Shown here piece by piece: positions 1 to 8,182 of a DNA stretch of 64,000 bases; the first letter of the stretch is position 1; every line of letters begins with the position of its first letter. Source of the stretch: Nocardia xishanensis NBRC 101358. GTDB lineage: Bacteria; Actinomycetota; Actinomycetes; Mycobacteriales; Mycobacteriaceae. The stretch spans positions 62,001 through 126,000 of the forward strand of contig NZ_BDCF01000015.1 in the NCBI RefSeq assembly GCF_001613365.1, given 5' to 3'. The notes under the pieces are model-generated. The model was given only the letters and a program-made list of their open reading frames with translations, had not been told where the DNA came from and made no database searches. The position numbers and the translations under genes are program-made.

Positions 1-520
1 CGGTGAGCTGCCACAGCAACCAGGTGTCGGTGGTGCCGAAGAGCGCGTCGCCACGCTCGGCGTCCTCGGCCACACCCGGAACGTTGTCCAGGATCCAGCG
101 CAGCTTCCCGCCGGAGAAGTAGGTGGCCGGCGGCAGGCCCGACTTGCGCCGGATGGTGTCACCGTGCCCGGCCTTCTCCAGGTCGGAGGCGATGCGATCG
201 GTGCGGGTGTCCTGCCACACGATGGCGTTGCAGTACGGCCGCCCGGTCTTGCGGTTCCATACCACCGTGGTCTCGCGCTGGTTGGTGACGCCGACCGCGG
301 CCAGATCGCTCGCCACCAGATCGGCCTTGGTGAGGGTGCTCTGGATGACCGCGCGGGTGCGCTCCCAGATCTCGGTCGGGTTGTGCTCCACCCACCCCGG
401 GCGCGGCAGGATCTGCTCGTGCTCGAGCTGGTGGCGGGCAACCTCGTTGCCGCTGTGGTCGAACACCATGAAGCGGGTGCTCGTGGTGCCTTGGTCGATG
501 GCGCCGACGAACTTGGTCAT
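1..520 (-). CDS. glpK: Glycerol kinase, N-terminal part (cut by window start)
   Basis: ATP-dependent phosphorylation of glycerol to sn-glycerol 3-phosphate in the cytoplasm. The frame is open from an ATG at 520 to the window edge, giving about 173 residues of a protein usually near 500. The N-terminus shows the FGGY-kinase phosphate loop DQGTTSTR, followed by [12 protein letters not shown] and [15 protein letters not shown], all diagnostic of GlpK. It lies 36 bp downstream of the aquaglyceroporin gene on the same strand, so the two probably form a glpF-glpK operon. A second, divergent glycerol kinase lies at 2444-3958. The C-terminal half is outside the window, so intactness cannot be judged. 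Confidence 0.95.
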   Translation of the reverse strand, partial: MTKFVGAIDQGTTSTRFMVFDHSGNEVARHQLEHEQILPRPGWVEHNPTEIWERTRAVIQSTLTKADLVASDLAAVGVTNQRETTVVWNRKTGRPYCNAIVWQDTRTDRIASDLEKAGHGDTIRRKSGLPPATYFSGGKLRWILDNVPGVAEDAERGDALFGTTDTWLLWQLT

Positions 521-556
521 CGCGGTCCTTTCGAGAAACTGCTGTCGGAAATCGGT

Positions 557-1372
557 TCAGAACAGGAACTGGGCAGCGAGACCGGCGAGCGCGCCGCCGA
601 CCAGCGGGCCGAGCACCGGCACCCAGGCATAACCCCAGTCGGAGTTCTTGCGGATCGGTTCGGCGCTGACCTCGGGCAACTCGACCGACGAGCGGGCGCC
701 GACACCCACCGGAACCCGGGCCTCATCGGCCGGCACGGGCTGGCTGACCGGCAGGAGTGCGTGCGCGATGCGCGGACCGAGGTCGCGAGCCGGGTTGATG
801 GCGTATCCGGTCGGGCCGCCGAGCGACGCGCCGATGCCGACGACGAGGAACGCCGCCGCGACCGGGCCGAGCCCACTGGGGGTGTGTCCGAACGCGAGGA
901 TCACCAGGACCAGGGTGAACGTGCCGATCACCTCGGTGGCGAAGTTCCAGCGGAAGGCGCGGATCGCGGGGCCGGTGGCGAACACCGCGAGCTTCTTCTC
1001 CTCGTCGGTCTCCTCGTCGAAGTGGCGCTTGTAGGCCAGGTAGGCAACGGTCGCGCCGAGGAACGCGCCGGCCAGCTGACCGCTCAGATAGGCGAGCGTC
1101 GTGGCGCCCGAGATGGCGATACCGGAGGCGTACTCGTCGGCACCGCTGAACAGGATGCCGATGGTGACCGCAGGATTGAGGTGGCCGCCGGTCTTGTAGG
1201 CGACATAAACGCCGGCCAGCACCGCGAACCCCCATCCAAAGTTGATCAGTAGCCAGCCGCCGTCCTGTCCTTTGGACTTGGCCAGCAGTACGTTCGCGAC
1301 CACACCAACCCCGAGCAGCAGCAGTACTCCTGTACCGAGTGCTTCGCTGAGGAAGATTGAGCCGAAGTTCAT
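557..1372 (-). CDS. glpF: Aquaglyceroporin / glycerol uptake facilitator (MIP family)
   Basis: Membrane channel for facilitated glycerol entry. The 271-residue product starts at the ATG at 1372, preceded by CGGAGG. Both MIP half-helix motifs are present: HLNPAVT (NPA at residues 66-68) and AINPARD (NPA at 193-195). The Asp after the second NPAR (D197) is typical of glycerol channels rather than water-only channels. About six hydrophobic segments are visible. A hydrophilic stretch near residues 210-245 between the last two helices is longer than in enteric GlpF. It is the first gene of a likely operon with the glycerol kinase at 1-520. A 17-bp dyad lies 90 bp upstream at 1462-1478 and matches the one before the IclR gene. 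Confidence 0.93.
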   Translation of the reverse strand: MNFGSIFLSEALGTGVLLLLGVGVVANVLLAKSKGQDGGWLLINFGWGFAVLAGVYVAYKTGGHLNPAVTIGILFSGADEYASGIAISGATTLAYLSGQLAGAFLGATVAYLAYKRHFDEETDEEKKLAVFATGPAIRAFRWNFATEVIGTFTLVLVILAFGHTPSGLGPVAAAFLVVGIGASLGGPTGYAINPARDLGPRIAHALLPVSQPVPADEARVPVGVGARSSVELPEVSAEPIRKNSDWGYAWVPVLGPLVGGALAGLAAQFLF

Positions 1373-1461
1373 CGTTGAGCCTCCGTTTCGCCCCGCAGGT
1401 CGCGGGCGCGACCGTGCCGAACGGAAATTACGGGGCGATTTCCGAGTCGGACATAGCTCGT

Positions 1462-1478
1462 ATTCGACAATGCCGAAT
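1462..1478. promoter_or_regulatory. Candidate IclR operator O1, upstream of glpF
   Basis: A 17-bp dyad, ATTCGACA-A-TGCCGAAT, with one mismatch between its arms. It lies 90 bp before the glpF start and matches the perfect dyad at 1587-1603 in every arm position but one. Assignment to the neighbouring IclR-family regulator is inferred from position and repetition. Confidence 0.6.
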
Positions 1479-1586
1479 GGCCCGGCTGGTTGCCAGACCG
1501 CGGCGCCACTACCGTCCGACAAGCTAGGAGGATGTATGGCGCAGCTCACACTGGGTTTCAATGATGTAACCCAGGTATTACCGAAG

Positions 1587-1603
1587 ATTCGACATTGTCG
1601 AAT
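1587..1603. promoter_or_regulatory. Candidate IclR operator O2, upstream of the IclR gene
   Basis: A perfect 8-bp inverted repeat with a 1-bp centre: ATTCGACA-T-TGTCGAAT. It ends 27 bp before the chosen IclR start at 1631. With O1 at 1462-1478 it brackets the divergent promoter region, which suggests autoregulation together with control of glpF-glpK. Confidence 0.65.
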
Positions 1604-1630
1604 CGCCACTCGCCGGAGAGGTTTCCCGAC

Positions 1631-2395
1631 ATGCCAGGTCCGATCCAATCAATCGAACGAGCGGCGGCCGTACTGCGGCTGCTGGCTCGTGGATCCGGTC
1701 GTCTCGGCATCGGCGACATCGCGGGTGCACTCGATCTCGCCAAGCCGACCGCGCACGGCATTCTGCGCACGTTGCAGGGCGTCGGTTTCGTTGAGCAGGA
1801 CCCGGCAACCGGCAAATATCAGCTCGGCGCCGCGCTGCTGCATCTGGGCACCAGCTATCTCGACGCAAACGAGTTGCGCTCCCGGGCGATCAACTGGGCC
1901 GACGCCCTTGCGGCGCGCACCGGAGAGTCGGTGCGGATCGGCGCCCCGGTCGACGGCGCGGTGGTGGTGGTCCACCACGTGTTCCGGCCGGACAACACCG
2001 AGCAGGCGCTCGAGCTCGGCGAACTCCTGCCCCCGCACGCCACTGCTCTGGGCAAGGTCCTGCTGGCCTACGACACCGACCTGGCCGCCAAGGTACGCGG
2101 GAGCGAGCTGGCTCCGCTCACACACCGCACTCTCGTCGACCGAGCCGCGCTTGCCAGGGCGCTGGCCGTGGTGCGGCAGGCCGGATGGGCAGGCGACACC
2201 GAGGAATTCCGGTCGGGTGAGGCGGGTATCGCCGCGCCGATCCGGGCGCCCGGCGGTCTCGTGGTCGGCGCCATCGGCATCACCGGCCGGGTGGATCGAC
2301 TGTGCGACGCGCAGTTGCGGCACCGGCCGGCGCTGGTCGGTTACGTCCTCGACGCCGCACGGGCGGTCTCGAGGGATCTCGGTGCGCCGCACTGA
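1631..2395 (+). CDS. IclR-family regulator of the glycerol locus (GylR-like)
   Basis: Predicted DNA-binding regulator of 254 residues with an N-terminal winged HTH (about residues 5-65: SIERAAAVLRLLARG, then the recognition helix in KPTAHGILRTLQ) and a C-terminal IclR effector domain (about 80-250, with LPPHATALGKVLLAY and GIAAPIRAPGG). The start at 1631 is chosen because GGAGAGG lies 9 bp before it; an ATG at 1595 would place the start inside the dyad. It is divergent from glpF-glpK and 48 bp before a second glycerol kinase. GylR of Streptomyces has the same family, size and neighbourhood, so control of glycerol use is a reasonable inference. The effector is not known from sequence. Confidence 0.88.
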   Translation: MPGPIQSIERAAAVLRLLARGSGRLGIGDIAGALDLAKPTAHGILRTLQGVGFVEQDPATGKYQLGAALLHLGTSYLDANELRSRAINWADALAARTGESVRIGAPVDGAVVVVHHVFRPDNTEQALELGELLPPHATALGKVLLAYDTDLAAKVRGSELAPLTHRTLVDRAALARALAVVRQAGWAGDTEEFRSGEAGIAAPIRAPGGLVVGAIGITGRVDRLCDAQLRHRPALVGYVLDAARAVSRDLGAPH

Positions 2396-2443
2396 GTTCC
2401 GGCAGGCCGGTGACTGGCGGACTTCGACCGAAGGCGGCCGCCG

Positions 2444-3958
2444 ATGACGCAACGTTACGTGCTGTCCATCGATCAGGGCACCACCTCGACCCGCTGCATC
2501 CTGTTCGACCAGCGCGCCCGCTTGGTCGGCGTCGCGCAGCGCCCGCACCAGCAGCACTATCCGCGCCCGGGATGGGCAGAGCAGGACGCGCTGGAGATCT
2601 GGCGCAACGTCGAGCGGATCGTGCCGCAGGCGATGCGGGATTCCGGCGTGGCCGCCAACCAGATCGTCGCGCTCGGCATCGCCAATCAGCGCGAGACCAC
2701 CGTGGTGTGGGACCGCCGCACCGGGATGCCGATCGGGCGTGCCATCGTCTGGCAGGACGTGCGCACCGAGGAGTTGGTCGGCGAGCTGCGCGAACGTCCG
2801 GGTGCGGACCGGATCCGCGAGCTCTGCGGCCTGCCGCTGGCCACGTACTTCGCGGCGCCGCGGCTGCGGTGGATGCTGGACGCAGTCCCGGGTCTGCGCG
2901 AGCGCGCCGAGCGCGGCGAGGTGCTGTTCGGCACCATGGAGACCTGGCTGATCTGGAATCTCACCGGCGGGGTCGACGGCGGGCTGCACCTCACCGATGT
3001 CACCAACGCCAGCCGCACCTTGCTGATGAACCTCAGCACCCTCACCTGGGACGACGAGCTGCTGGCGTTCTTCGGCATTCCCGCGGCGATGCTGCCGCAC
3101 ATCCAGCGCTCCACCGCGTCCTACGGCGCGACCCGCCGGGTGGTGCCTGGCATCCCGATCGCCGCCGCGCTGGGCGACCAGCACGCCGCGCTGTTCGGCC
3201 AAACCTGTTTCGCGCGTGGGGAAACCAAGTGCACTTACGGCACCGGCGGGTTCCTCATGATGAACACCGGACGCGATCTGGTGCGGTCCGAGCACGGCCT
3301 GCTCACCACGATCGGCTACCAGATCGGCCCCGAGCCGGTGTACGCGTTGGAGGGACCGATCGCGGTCACCGGCTCGCTCGTGCAGTGGGTGCGGGACAAC
3401 ATCGGCCTGGTCACCAGCGCGCCGGAGATCGAAACGCTCGCGCGCACCGTCGAAGACAACGGCGGCTGCTATGTGGTGCCCGCGTTCTCCGGGCTGTATG
3501 CGCCGCATTGGCGCAGCGACGCCCGCGGCCTGATTGCCGGACTGACCTCCTACATCACCAAGGGGCACATCGCCCGCGCCGTGCTGGAGGCCACCGCGTG
3601 GCAGACCCGCGACGTGGTCGAGGCGATGAACGCCGACTCCGGCCTGCAGGCCGCAACTTTGCGCGTGGACGGCGGCATGACGTCGAACAACCTGCTCATG
3701 CAGATCGTCGCCGACGTACTCGACGTACCCGTCATGCGTCCGTTCGTCGCCGAGACCGTCTCGCTGGGTGCGGCGTACGCCGCTGGCCTCGCCGTCGGTT
3801 ACTGGCCGGATCTGGAGGGACTGCGCAACAATTGGCGCCTTGCCGCCCAATGGCTTCCGCGAATGGACCCCGCGCATCGCGAGGACGAGTACGAGAAGTG
3901 GAGGCGCGCGGTGGAACTGACCTTCGGCTGGGTGCGATCGAAACCGCGTGCTCGGTAG
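2444..3958 (+). CDS. glpK: Glycerol kinase, second copy
   Basis: Cytoplasmic glycerol kinase of 504 residues, the full usual length. The FGGY motifs are present: DQGTTSTRC (from residue 10), [28 protein letters not shown], the TYGTGGF loop and the C-terminal LRVDGGMTSNN ATP-binding motif. It follows the IclR gene by 48 bp on the same strand and is probably co-transcribed with it. It clearly differs from the divergent copy at 1-520 (for example ARGETKCTYGTGGF, where many GlpK proteins have a Cys after TYGTG), so it is a paralogue and not a recent duplicate. Why two kinases are kept is not evident. Confidence 0.93.
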   Translation: MTQRYVLSIDQGTTSTRCILFDQRARLVGVAQRPHQQHYPRPGWAEQDALEIWRNVERIVPQAMRDSGVAANQIVALGIANQRETTVVWDRRTGMPIGRAIVWQDVRTEELVGELRERPGADRIRELCGLPLATYFAAPRLRWMLDAVPGLRERAERGEVLFGTMETWLIWNLTGGVDGGLHLTDVTNASRTLLMNLSTLTWDDELLAFFGIPAAMLPHIQRSTASYGATRRVVPGIPIAAALGDQHAALFGQTCFARGETKCTYGTGGFLMMNTGRDLVRSEHGLLTTIGYQIGPEPVYALEGPIAVTGSLVQWVRDNIGLVTSAPEIETLARTVEDNGGCYVVPAFSGLYAPHWRSDARGLIAGLTSYITKGHIARAVLEATAWQTRDVVEAMNADSGLQAATLRVDGGMTSNNLLMQIVADVLDVPVMRPFVAETVSLGAAYAAGLAVGYWPDLEGLRNNWRLAAQWLPRMDPAHREDEYEKWRRAVELTFGWVRSKPRAR

Positions 3959-4236
3959 AAGCGTGTCGTCCGCGGGCGCGCACCGCGGCGGGCTTTGTGG
4001 TCCGGGCACCTGGGTTGGCGTCGCACTCATCCGGCTTCATGTGGGATGTGCGATGTGGACGCACGCATGGCAGAAACGGCAGGTGCCCTCCCGGGGAGCG
4101 GCTGCCGAACCACGCATTGCACCTGATCCGACACCAGCAGTTCTGAATAACCGCTCATGCCGCTGCCCGCCAACCCAAGCGGCCAGCGCTGGGAGCCGAC
4201 CGTCAGGCTGATCGTGGGCGCGAACGTCTGCTATTG

Positions 4237-4279
4237 CCTTGACATAACGAGCAGCCATGACAGGACGTCTATGTCAAGG
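4237..4279. repeat. 10-bp inverted repeat in the 3959-4463 intergenic region
   Basis: Perfect arms CCTTGACATA (4237-4246) and TATGTCAAGG (4270-4279), 23 bp apart. The arms sit about three helical turns apart, which suits a protein-binding pair more than a terminator because the loop is long and no T run follows. The rest of 3959-4463 holds no convincing gene. Confidence 0.45.
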
Positions 4280-4463
4280 GATTGAAGTTTGCGGAATCGT
4301 ATTGTCAACGGTGCGTTCGTGAGAGCGGGTGGCTGCGAATTAGCGTCGTCGAGGAGCCTGACCGGCAACCGGCATATGCGGCACTGTTTGTTGCATGCAG
4401 GCCGAGAGGTACGGTGGCTACCGGTTCGCGTGCGGGGCGCTGAACGCGCACAGAGGGGGTTTC

Positions 4464-5214
4464 ATGCAGTCGAATGACCGTCCGTCGCAAGGTATTCCGA
4501 ATCTGCCCTATGAACCGATGCCCCCGGAGCCGTCCGGCTACTCACGGATGCCGGCATCGTACATACTGCAGCGACCGGAAAAGATGAACGGTTTCGCGAT
4601 CGCGACCCTCGTGTTCTGATTGATCGGCGCTTGCGCCCTGGCGATCCCGTTCGGCATTGTCGCGCTGGTCCAGATCAAATCGACTCGTCAGCAAGGAAAA
4701 GGCTTTGCTATCGCCGGTCTGGCGGCCTCGGCGGTATGGCTGCTCGGAGCGAGCGCCGGAGCGGTGACGTCGACCATCGACGCCGACCGCAGCGACTTGC
4801 GCGGCACCGCCGCGTCGGTGGCCTCGACTACTGTTGCGGACCGTGGCGGTCCGCGCGCCACCGTCGGTATGACATCGATCGACGATCTGGGTCCGGGTGA
4901 TTGCCTCACGAACGCCCCCGCCGATGCCAGGGTCACTCACGTAACCCTGGCCCCCTGCAACGAACCGCACTATGCGGAGGTGATCACCGAGGTACACCTG
5001 TCCGGACCGTGGCCCGGCACCGCACAGGCCTTTCAACAGTCCGAACGTCTCTGTATGGACGCCACGATGGCGATCCTGACCAACAGCACCATGCTCGATC
5101 AGCTTCGCAACCTCGTCCTACCCGGACCAGGTCCGCTGGAGCCTCGCGGGCACGGCCACCTGTTTGGTAATCAACGGCTACGGCCCACAACTCACCACCG
5201 CAGTACCGCGCTGA
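4464..5214 (+). pseudogene. DUF4190 / septum-formation-type membrane protein, interrupted
   Basis: Reading from the ATG at 4464 (GAGGGGG upstream) gives a Pro-rich N-terminus, then the DUF4190 membrane module MNGFAIATLVF, interrupted by a TGA at 4617-4619, and resuming in the same frame with LIGACALAIPFGIVALVQI and GKGFAIAGLAASAVWLL. The stop sits where this family normally has Gly (GGA to TGA is one change). A C-terminal septum-formation-like domain follows (GPGDCLTNAPAD, LAPCNEPHYAEV). Near 5111 an extra C shifts the frame; the expected ending (SSYPDQVRW, TATCLVING) is found in the next frame and stops at 5212-5214. Two lesions make it a probable pseudogene. Related proteins are small actinobacterial membrane proteins of unclear role. 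Confidence 0.8.
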
Positions 5215-5402
5215 CCGAGCCTCCAATCACGGGTGGTCGGGGTGGGCAAGATGCTCCGCCGAACCTCTGTGTCGGCGACGGAAGATAGGGCTCGTACACG
5301 GATAAAGAAGTGGACGCTGCGGCCGAGATCGCCCGCACCACCGCACGATTCGACTGGTTCCGGACCGTGGCCGACCCATGGTTCCTATGCCAGAACACTG
5401 AC

Positions 5403-5861
5403 ATGAGTCGAGACGGTGTCGGCGTCGACCTGGAGACGTCACTGGGCTACCTGCTGAAAGAGGCGTCGAGCGCGCTGCGCGTAGCCATGGAGGAGGTGCT
5501 GCGGCCGCTCGGGATGAGCGTGACGCACTACTCCTGCCTCGAGCTGCTGGCTCAACGACCGGGCTTGTCGAACTCCGAGCTCGCGCGGGGCGCGTTCGTG
5601 ACACGGCAGACGATGAACGTGCTGCTCCAGGCCTTGGAACGAGACGGCTACGTGACCAGGCCCGCGGAGGCGCCCGTCGGGAAGGTTCTTCCCACGCGGC
5701 TCACGCCTCGCGGCCGGCGGAGCCTCGAGAAGGCGTCCGTAGCGGTCCGGTCCGTCGAGGTCAGAATGCTGGCCGGCATGACCGAGGCCGAGCAGTCGGA
5801 CGCGTTCCGGATCCTGCGGAGCATGATCCACTCCCTGCGCGATGGCAACGACGGTCCATAG
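5403..5861 (+). CDS. MarR-family transcriptional regulator
   Basis: Predicted 152-residue winged-helix regulator. It shows LGYLLKEASSALRVAMEEVLRPLGMSVTHYS (dimerisation helix), LSNSELARGAFVTRQTMNVLLQALERDGYVTR (HTH and wing) and LTPRGRRSLEKAS, the usual MarR order. The ATG at 5403 is preferred over upstream in-frame codons because homology begins just after it. It stands alone: a broken gene lies upstream and a convergent cutinase downstream. Its target and ligand cannot be told from the sequence. Confidence 0.85.
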   Translation: MSRDGVGVDLETSLGYLLKEASSALRVAMEEVLRPLGMSVTHYSCLELLAQRPGLSNSELARGAFVTRQTMNVLLQALERDGYVTRPAEAPVGKVLPTRLTPRGRRSLEKASVAVRSVEVRMLAGMTEAEQSDAFRILRSMIHSLRDGNDGP

Positions 5862-5870
5862 GTCGTCGAT

Positions 5871-5889
5871 CACCGCGCGTATCGCGGTG
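5871..5889. terminator. Hairpin between convergent MarR and cutinase genes
   Basis: A perfect 7-bp stem, CACCGCG / CGCGGTG, with a CGTAT loop. It begins 10 bp after the MarR stop and ends 39 bp before the convergent cutinase stop, so it may serve both strands. No T run follows, as is common in high-GC actinomycetes. Confidence 0.55.
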
Positions 5890-5927
5890 TTCGGTCGGAC
5901 GCGTACCAGCCCGGGCCGCGGGGACGA

Positions 5928-6641
5928 CTACGAGCCGAGCTGCTCGCGAACGAATGCCGCCGCCTGGTCGCGGTAGTCGTTGACGAAGTATGCGAAATGC
6001 CCAGGACTCAAGGCATTTCCGAACCCGGCGGCCGGATCGCCGCCCTGGCAGACGCGGTCGGCGGCATCGCAGTAGGAGCGCACGCGGTCGGTGAATTCTC
6101 CGAGGGCGCCGACGGGCAGCGCGGCGACGCCCGACAAGGCGGGATCGTAGTTGCCGCGGTTGAAGGGGTCGGCGCCGTTGAACAGCGGACTGCCGAACAG
6201 GGCGATTGCGTCGATCTGTGCGGCGGCCTGGTCGGTCAACGCGGTTCGCGTGCGAAGGGTGTTGCCGATGACGCGGGTGCCCTGGGAGTAGCCGAGGAGG
6301 ACGAGCTGCTGATTCGGGCATTCGGTTGCGGTCTCGTTCACCAGTGCCGTCAGGTTCTCGACGCCGCGCACGGGGCTGTCCGGGGCCATCGAGGCGGGAT
6401 ACTCGAGTTCGGTCACCGTGGTGCTGCGGCCGGATTCCTGGGCGATCCGCCCGGCCAGCGGGGTCAGCAGCAGACTGCCGATCTGCGGTTCGAGCGTGCC
6501 ACGCACGGTGACGACGCGGACCTGGGCACAACCTGTGGGACTGGGGGTGGGCTCAGCGGAGGCGATCGGGAGGACCGGCAGCGCGAGCGCCGCGGCGACG
6601 GTCGTGGTAGCGCACAGCAGGACTCGAGATCGTTCACGCAT
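5928..6641 (-). CDS. Secreted cutinase-family serine esterase
   Basis: Exported ester hydrolase of 237 residues. An N-terminal signal peptide (MRERSRVLLCATTTVAAALA, likely cut after the Ala-Ser-Ala near residue 29) precedes the catalytic domain. The nucleophile motif GYSQG places Ser at residue 119; the Asp (D195) lies between two cysteines (C191, C198) and the His (H215) in LSPGHFAYF, giving the cutinase triad. A second likely disulfide is C38-C108. The start at 6641 begins right at the signal peptide; an in-frame upstream codon adds only a short non-signal tail. Mycobacterial cutinase-like proteins act on esters, lipids or polymers outside the cell; the substrate here is unknown. Confidence 0.9.
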   Translation of the reverse strand: MRERSRVLLCATTTVAAALALPVLPIASAEPTPSPTGCAQVRVVTVRGTLEPQIGSLLLTPLAGRIAQESGRSTTVTELEYPASMAPDSPVRGVENLTALVNETATECPNQQLVLLGYSQGTRVIGNTLRTRTALTDQAAAQIDAIALFGSPLFNGADPFNRGNYDPALSGVAALPVGALGEFTDRVRSYCDAADRVCQGGDPAAGFGNALSPGHFAYFVNDYRDQAAAFVREQLGS

Positions 6642-6834
6642 GCGCCCCAATGTATTGCGCCCAGCGGCCACAGCGCCAGCTGTCGCACACTAGTTCAGAG
6701 AAACGGACGGCCCTCGACACACAGCCCACTGGGTGATCGAGATGAAATGGGACGGCATGTGCAGTTCAGAGGCTGATGCCGGAGGTGCTGGTCGTCGCGG
6801 CAGGTGTGGTGTGAGTCGACGTGGCGGGCAGTCC

Positions 6835-7698
6835 TCAGCGGCGCGCGCGCAGTATGCGGATCGCGCGCAGTGCGCGGGGCGGTTCGTCTCCGAATTTTGT
6901 GGATCCGTCGAGGTAGCGGGTGATGAGGTCGGGCGCGGAGTGGTCTTCGAGGTCGGTGAAGCCGAGGGCGCGCAGCTGTGCGGCGATGTCGTCGGGCGTG
7001 AGGTAGCTGAGCACGGGTTCGCCGAGGTCGGCGAGCCGATCGGCGCGTGTTTGTTGGTGCGCATGTTCTTCGTCGCTGTTGGCGGGCTGCAGGTAGTCGA
7101 AGACCACCTCGACCGGCTGGGCTTGACCAGCGATGTATTCGAGTGTGGTGTGGGCGGCGTTCGGAGTCAGATAGAAGATGACGCCGAGCCACAGGAATAC
7201 GGTGGGGTTCGTCGGTTTGAATCCGGTGGATTCCAATCCTGCTTTCAGCGTCTGGGTTTCGAAATCGACCGGCACGAAGGTCAACGTCTGAGGGCGGTCG
7301 ATTCCGGCGGTAGTGAGGCGTTCGCGTTTCCAGGCTTGGGTGGCGGGGTGGTCGACCTCGAAGACACGCAAGTCCGGGAGAGGATTGCGGTAGGCGAAGG
7401 TGTCCAGGCCTGCGCCGAGGATCACGACCTGCCGCGCACCAGCGGCGATGGCCGCGGCCGCGGCGTCTTCGGCGAAGCGCGTGCGTGCGGCGAAGAACAG
7501 TCGGCGGGGTCGATCGCTGGCCCCGTCGCCGGGGTGATTGGTTGTGGGCGTGCCCGATTCGGCCAGTTCCTCTGCGGTGAGGCCGAGCAGACGTGCGGCC
7601 AGGGGGTCGGTGAAGATTTGTGGTCGGTCAACGGTTTGGTGATAGGCGCGGGCGTACGCGGTGATGAGCGCTGTCCGGCTGGGTCCGTCGTTATCCAT
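6835..7698 (-). CDS. SAM-dependent methyltransferase (TIGR00027 / LCMT-like)
   Basis: Predicted class I methyltransferase of 287 residues. It begins SRTALITAYARAYH and has FTDPLAARLLG, the SAM-binding motif VVILGAGLDTFAYR and the acidic strand VFEVDHPATQAWK, the signature of the leucine-carboxyl-methyltransferase-like family that is expanded in mycobacteria and nocardiae. Start 7698 (MDNDGPSR) is preferred to a longer N-terminus because family homology begins at SRTA and a dyad lies immediately upstream at 7719-7736. The substrate is unknown; members are often tied to secondary metabolism or detoxification without direct evidence. A second, divergent member lies at 38867-39769. Confidence 0.88.
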   Translation of the reverse strand: MDNDGPSRTALITAYARAYHQTVDRPQIFTDPLAARLLGLTAEELAESGTPTTNHPGDGASDRPRRLFFAARTRFAEDAAAAAIAAGARQVVILGAGLDTFAYRNPLPDLRVFEVDHPATQAWKRERLTTAGIDRPQTLTFVPVDFETQTLKAGLESTGFKPTNPTVFLWLGVIFYLTPNAAHTTLEYIAGQAQPVEVVFDYLQPANSDEEHAHQQTRADRLADLGEPVLSYLTPDDIAAQLRALGFTDLEDHSAPDLITRYLDGSTKFGDEPPRALRAIRILRARR

Positions 7699-7718
7699 AT
7701 TCGAGAACCTACTTGCGA

Positions 7719-7736
7719 ATGTGGCGCGTGCCACAT
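7719..7736. promoter_or_regulatory. Perfect dyad upstream of the methyltransferase
   Basis: ATGTGGC-GCGT-GCCACAT, 7-bp perfect arms, 20 bp before the methyltransferase start. A likely operator; the protein that binds it is not identifiable here. Confidence 0.5.
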
Positions 7737-8182
7737 GAACTCACTCACGCTCACTCCGCAAAGGAGCACGCCGGTAACACTGATTACGGCCGGTCCTCCT
7801 TCGGAGCGGTTGCCATGAGTCGACAGGGGAGGGCTCGAACCTGTTATCGAGGCTGGGTTGATGTGTTGGGCCGGGTCATGAGTTCGCGGTTGGTGGTAGC
7901 GGGGCGGAACCACCAGCTTGCATGCTCGGCAAGTGGAACATACAGGCTGCGTCGGTTACGAATTGGTACACGGCAGGCCGGCGGTATGCCGCTGGGTACT
8001 CCCGCGAGCGCATATCCGAGTTCGACGCGGAGTTGTGCCATCGGTTCCCGGACTACGCCCGCATGTACACCGACCGATCGAAACGGCCGCCTGTGCGGTC
8101 GGCGCAAAGCCGTCGTCGATCCGTGGGTGACGGTCGTAGTTGCGGATTCGGCGGATATTCGTGCTGTGGCTGGTCTGCCGAG
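7737..8182. other. Gene-poor interval, possible short coding remnant
   Basis: There is no gene that can be supported. A plus-strand stretch at about 7922-8100 reads MLGKWNIQAASVTNWYTAG and RISEFDAELCHRFPDYARMY, which looks protein-like, but it runs into low-quality sequence and overlaps the hemerythrin gene antisense. It may be the remnant of a lost gene. Confidence 0.3.

Noticed and set aside
1535..1600. ATG preceded by AGGAGGA between glpF and the IclR gene
   Set aside because: The frame runs out of phase into the IclR gene with no protein-like sequence; the Shine-Dalgarno match is probably chance in a purine-rich stretch.
1649..4030. Long minus-strand frame opposite IclR and glycerol kinase
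   Set aside because: Shadow of two well-identified genes; Arg/His/Gln-rich without motifs.
4617..4619. TGA read as selenocysteine or by programmed readthrough
   Set aside because: No SECIS-like stem-loop is evident after it, and the same gene also has a frameshift near 5111, which favours decay or sequencing error.
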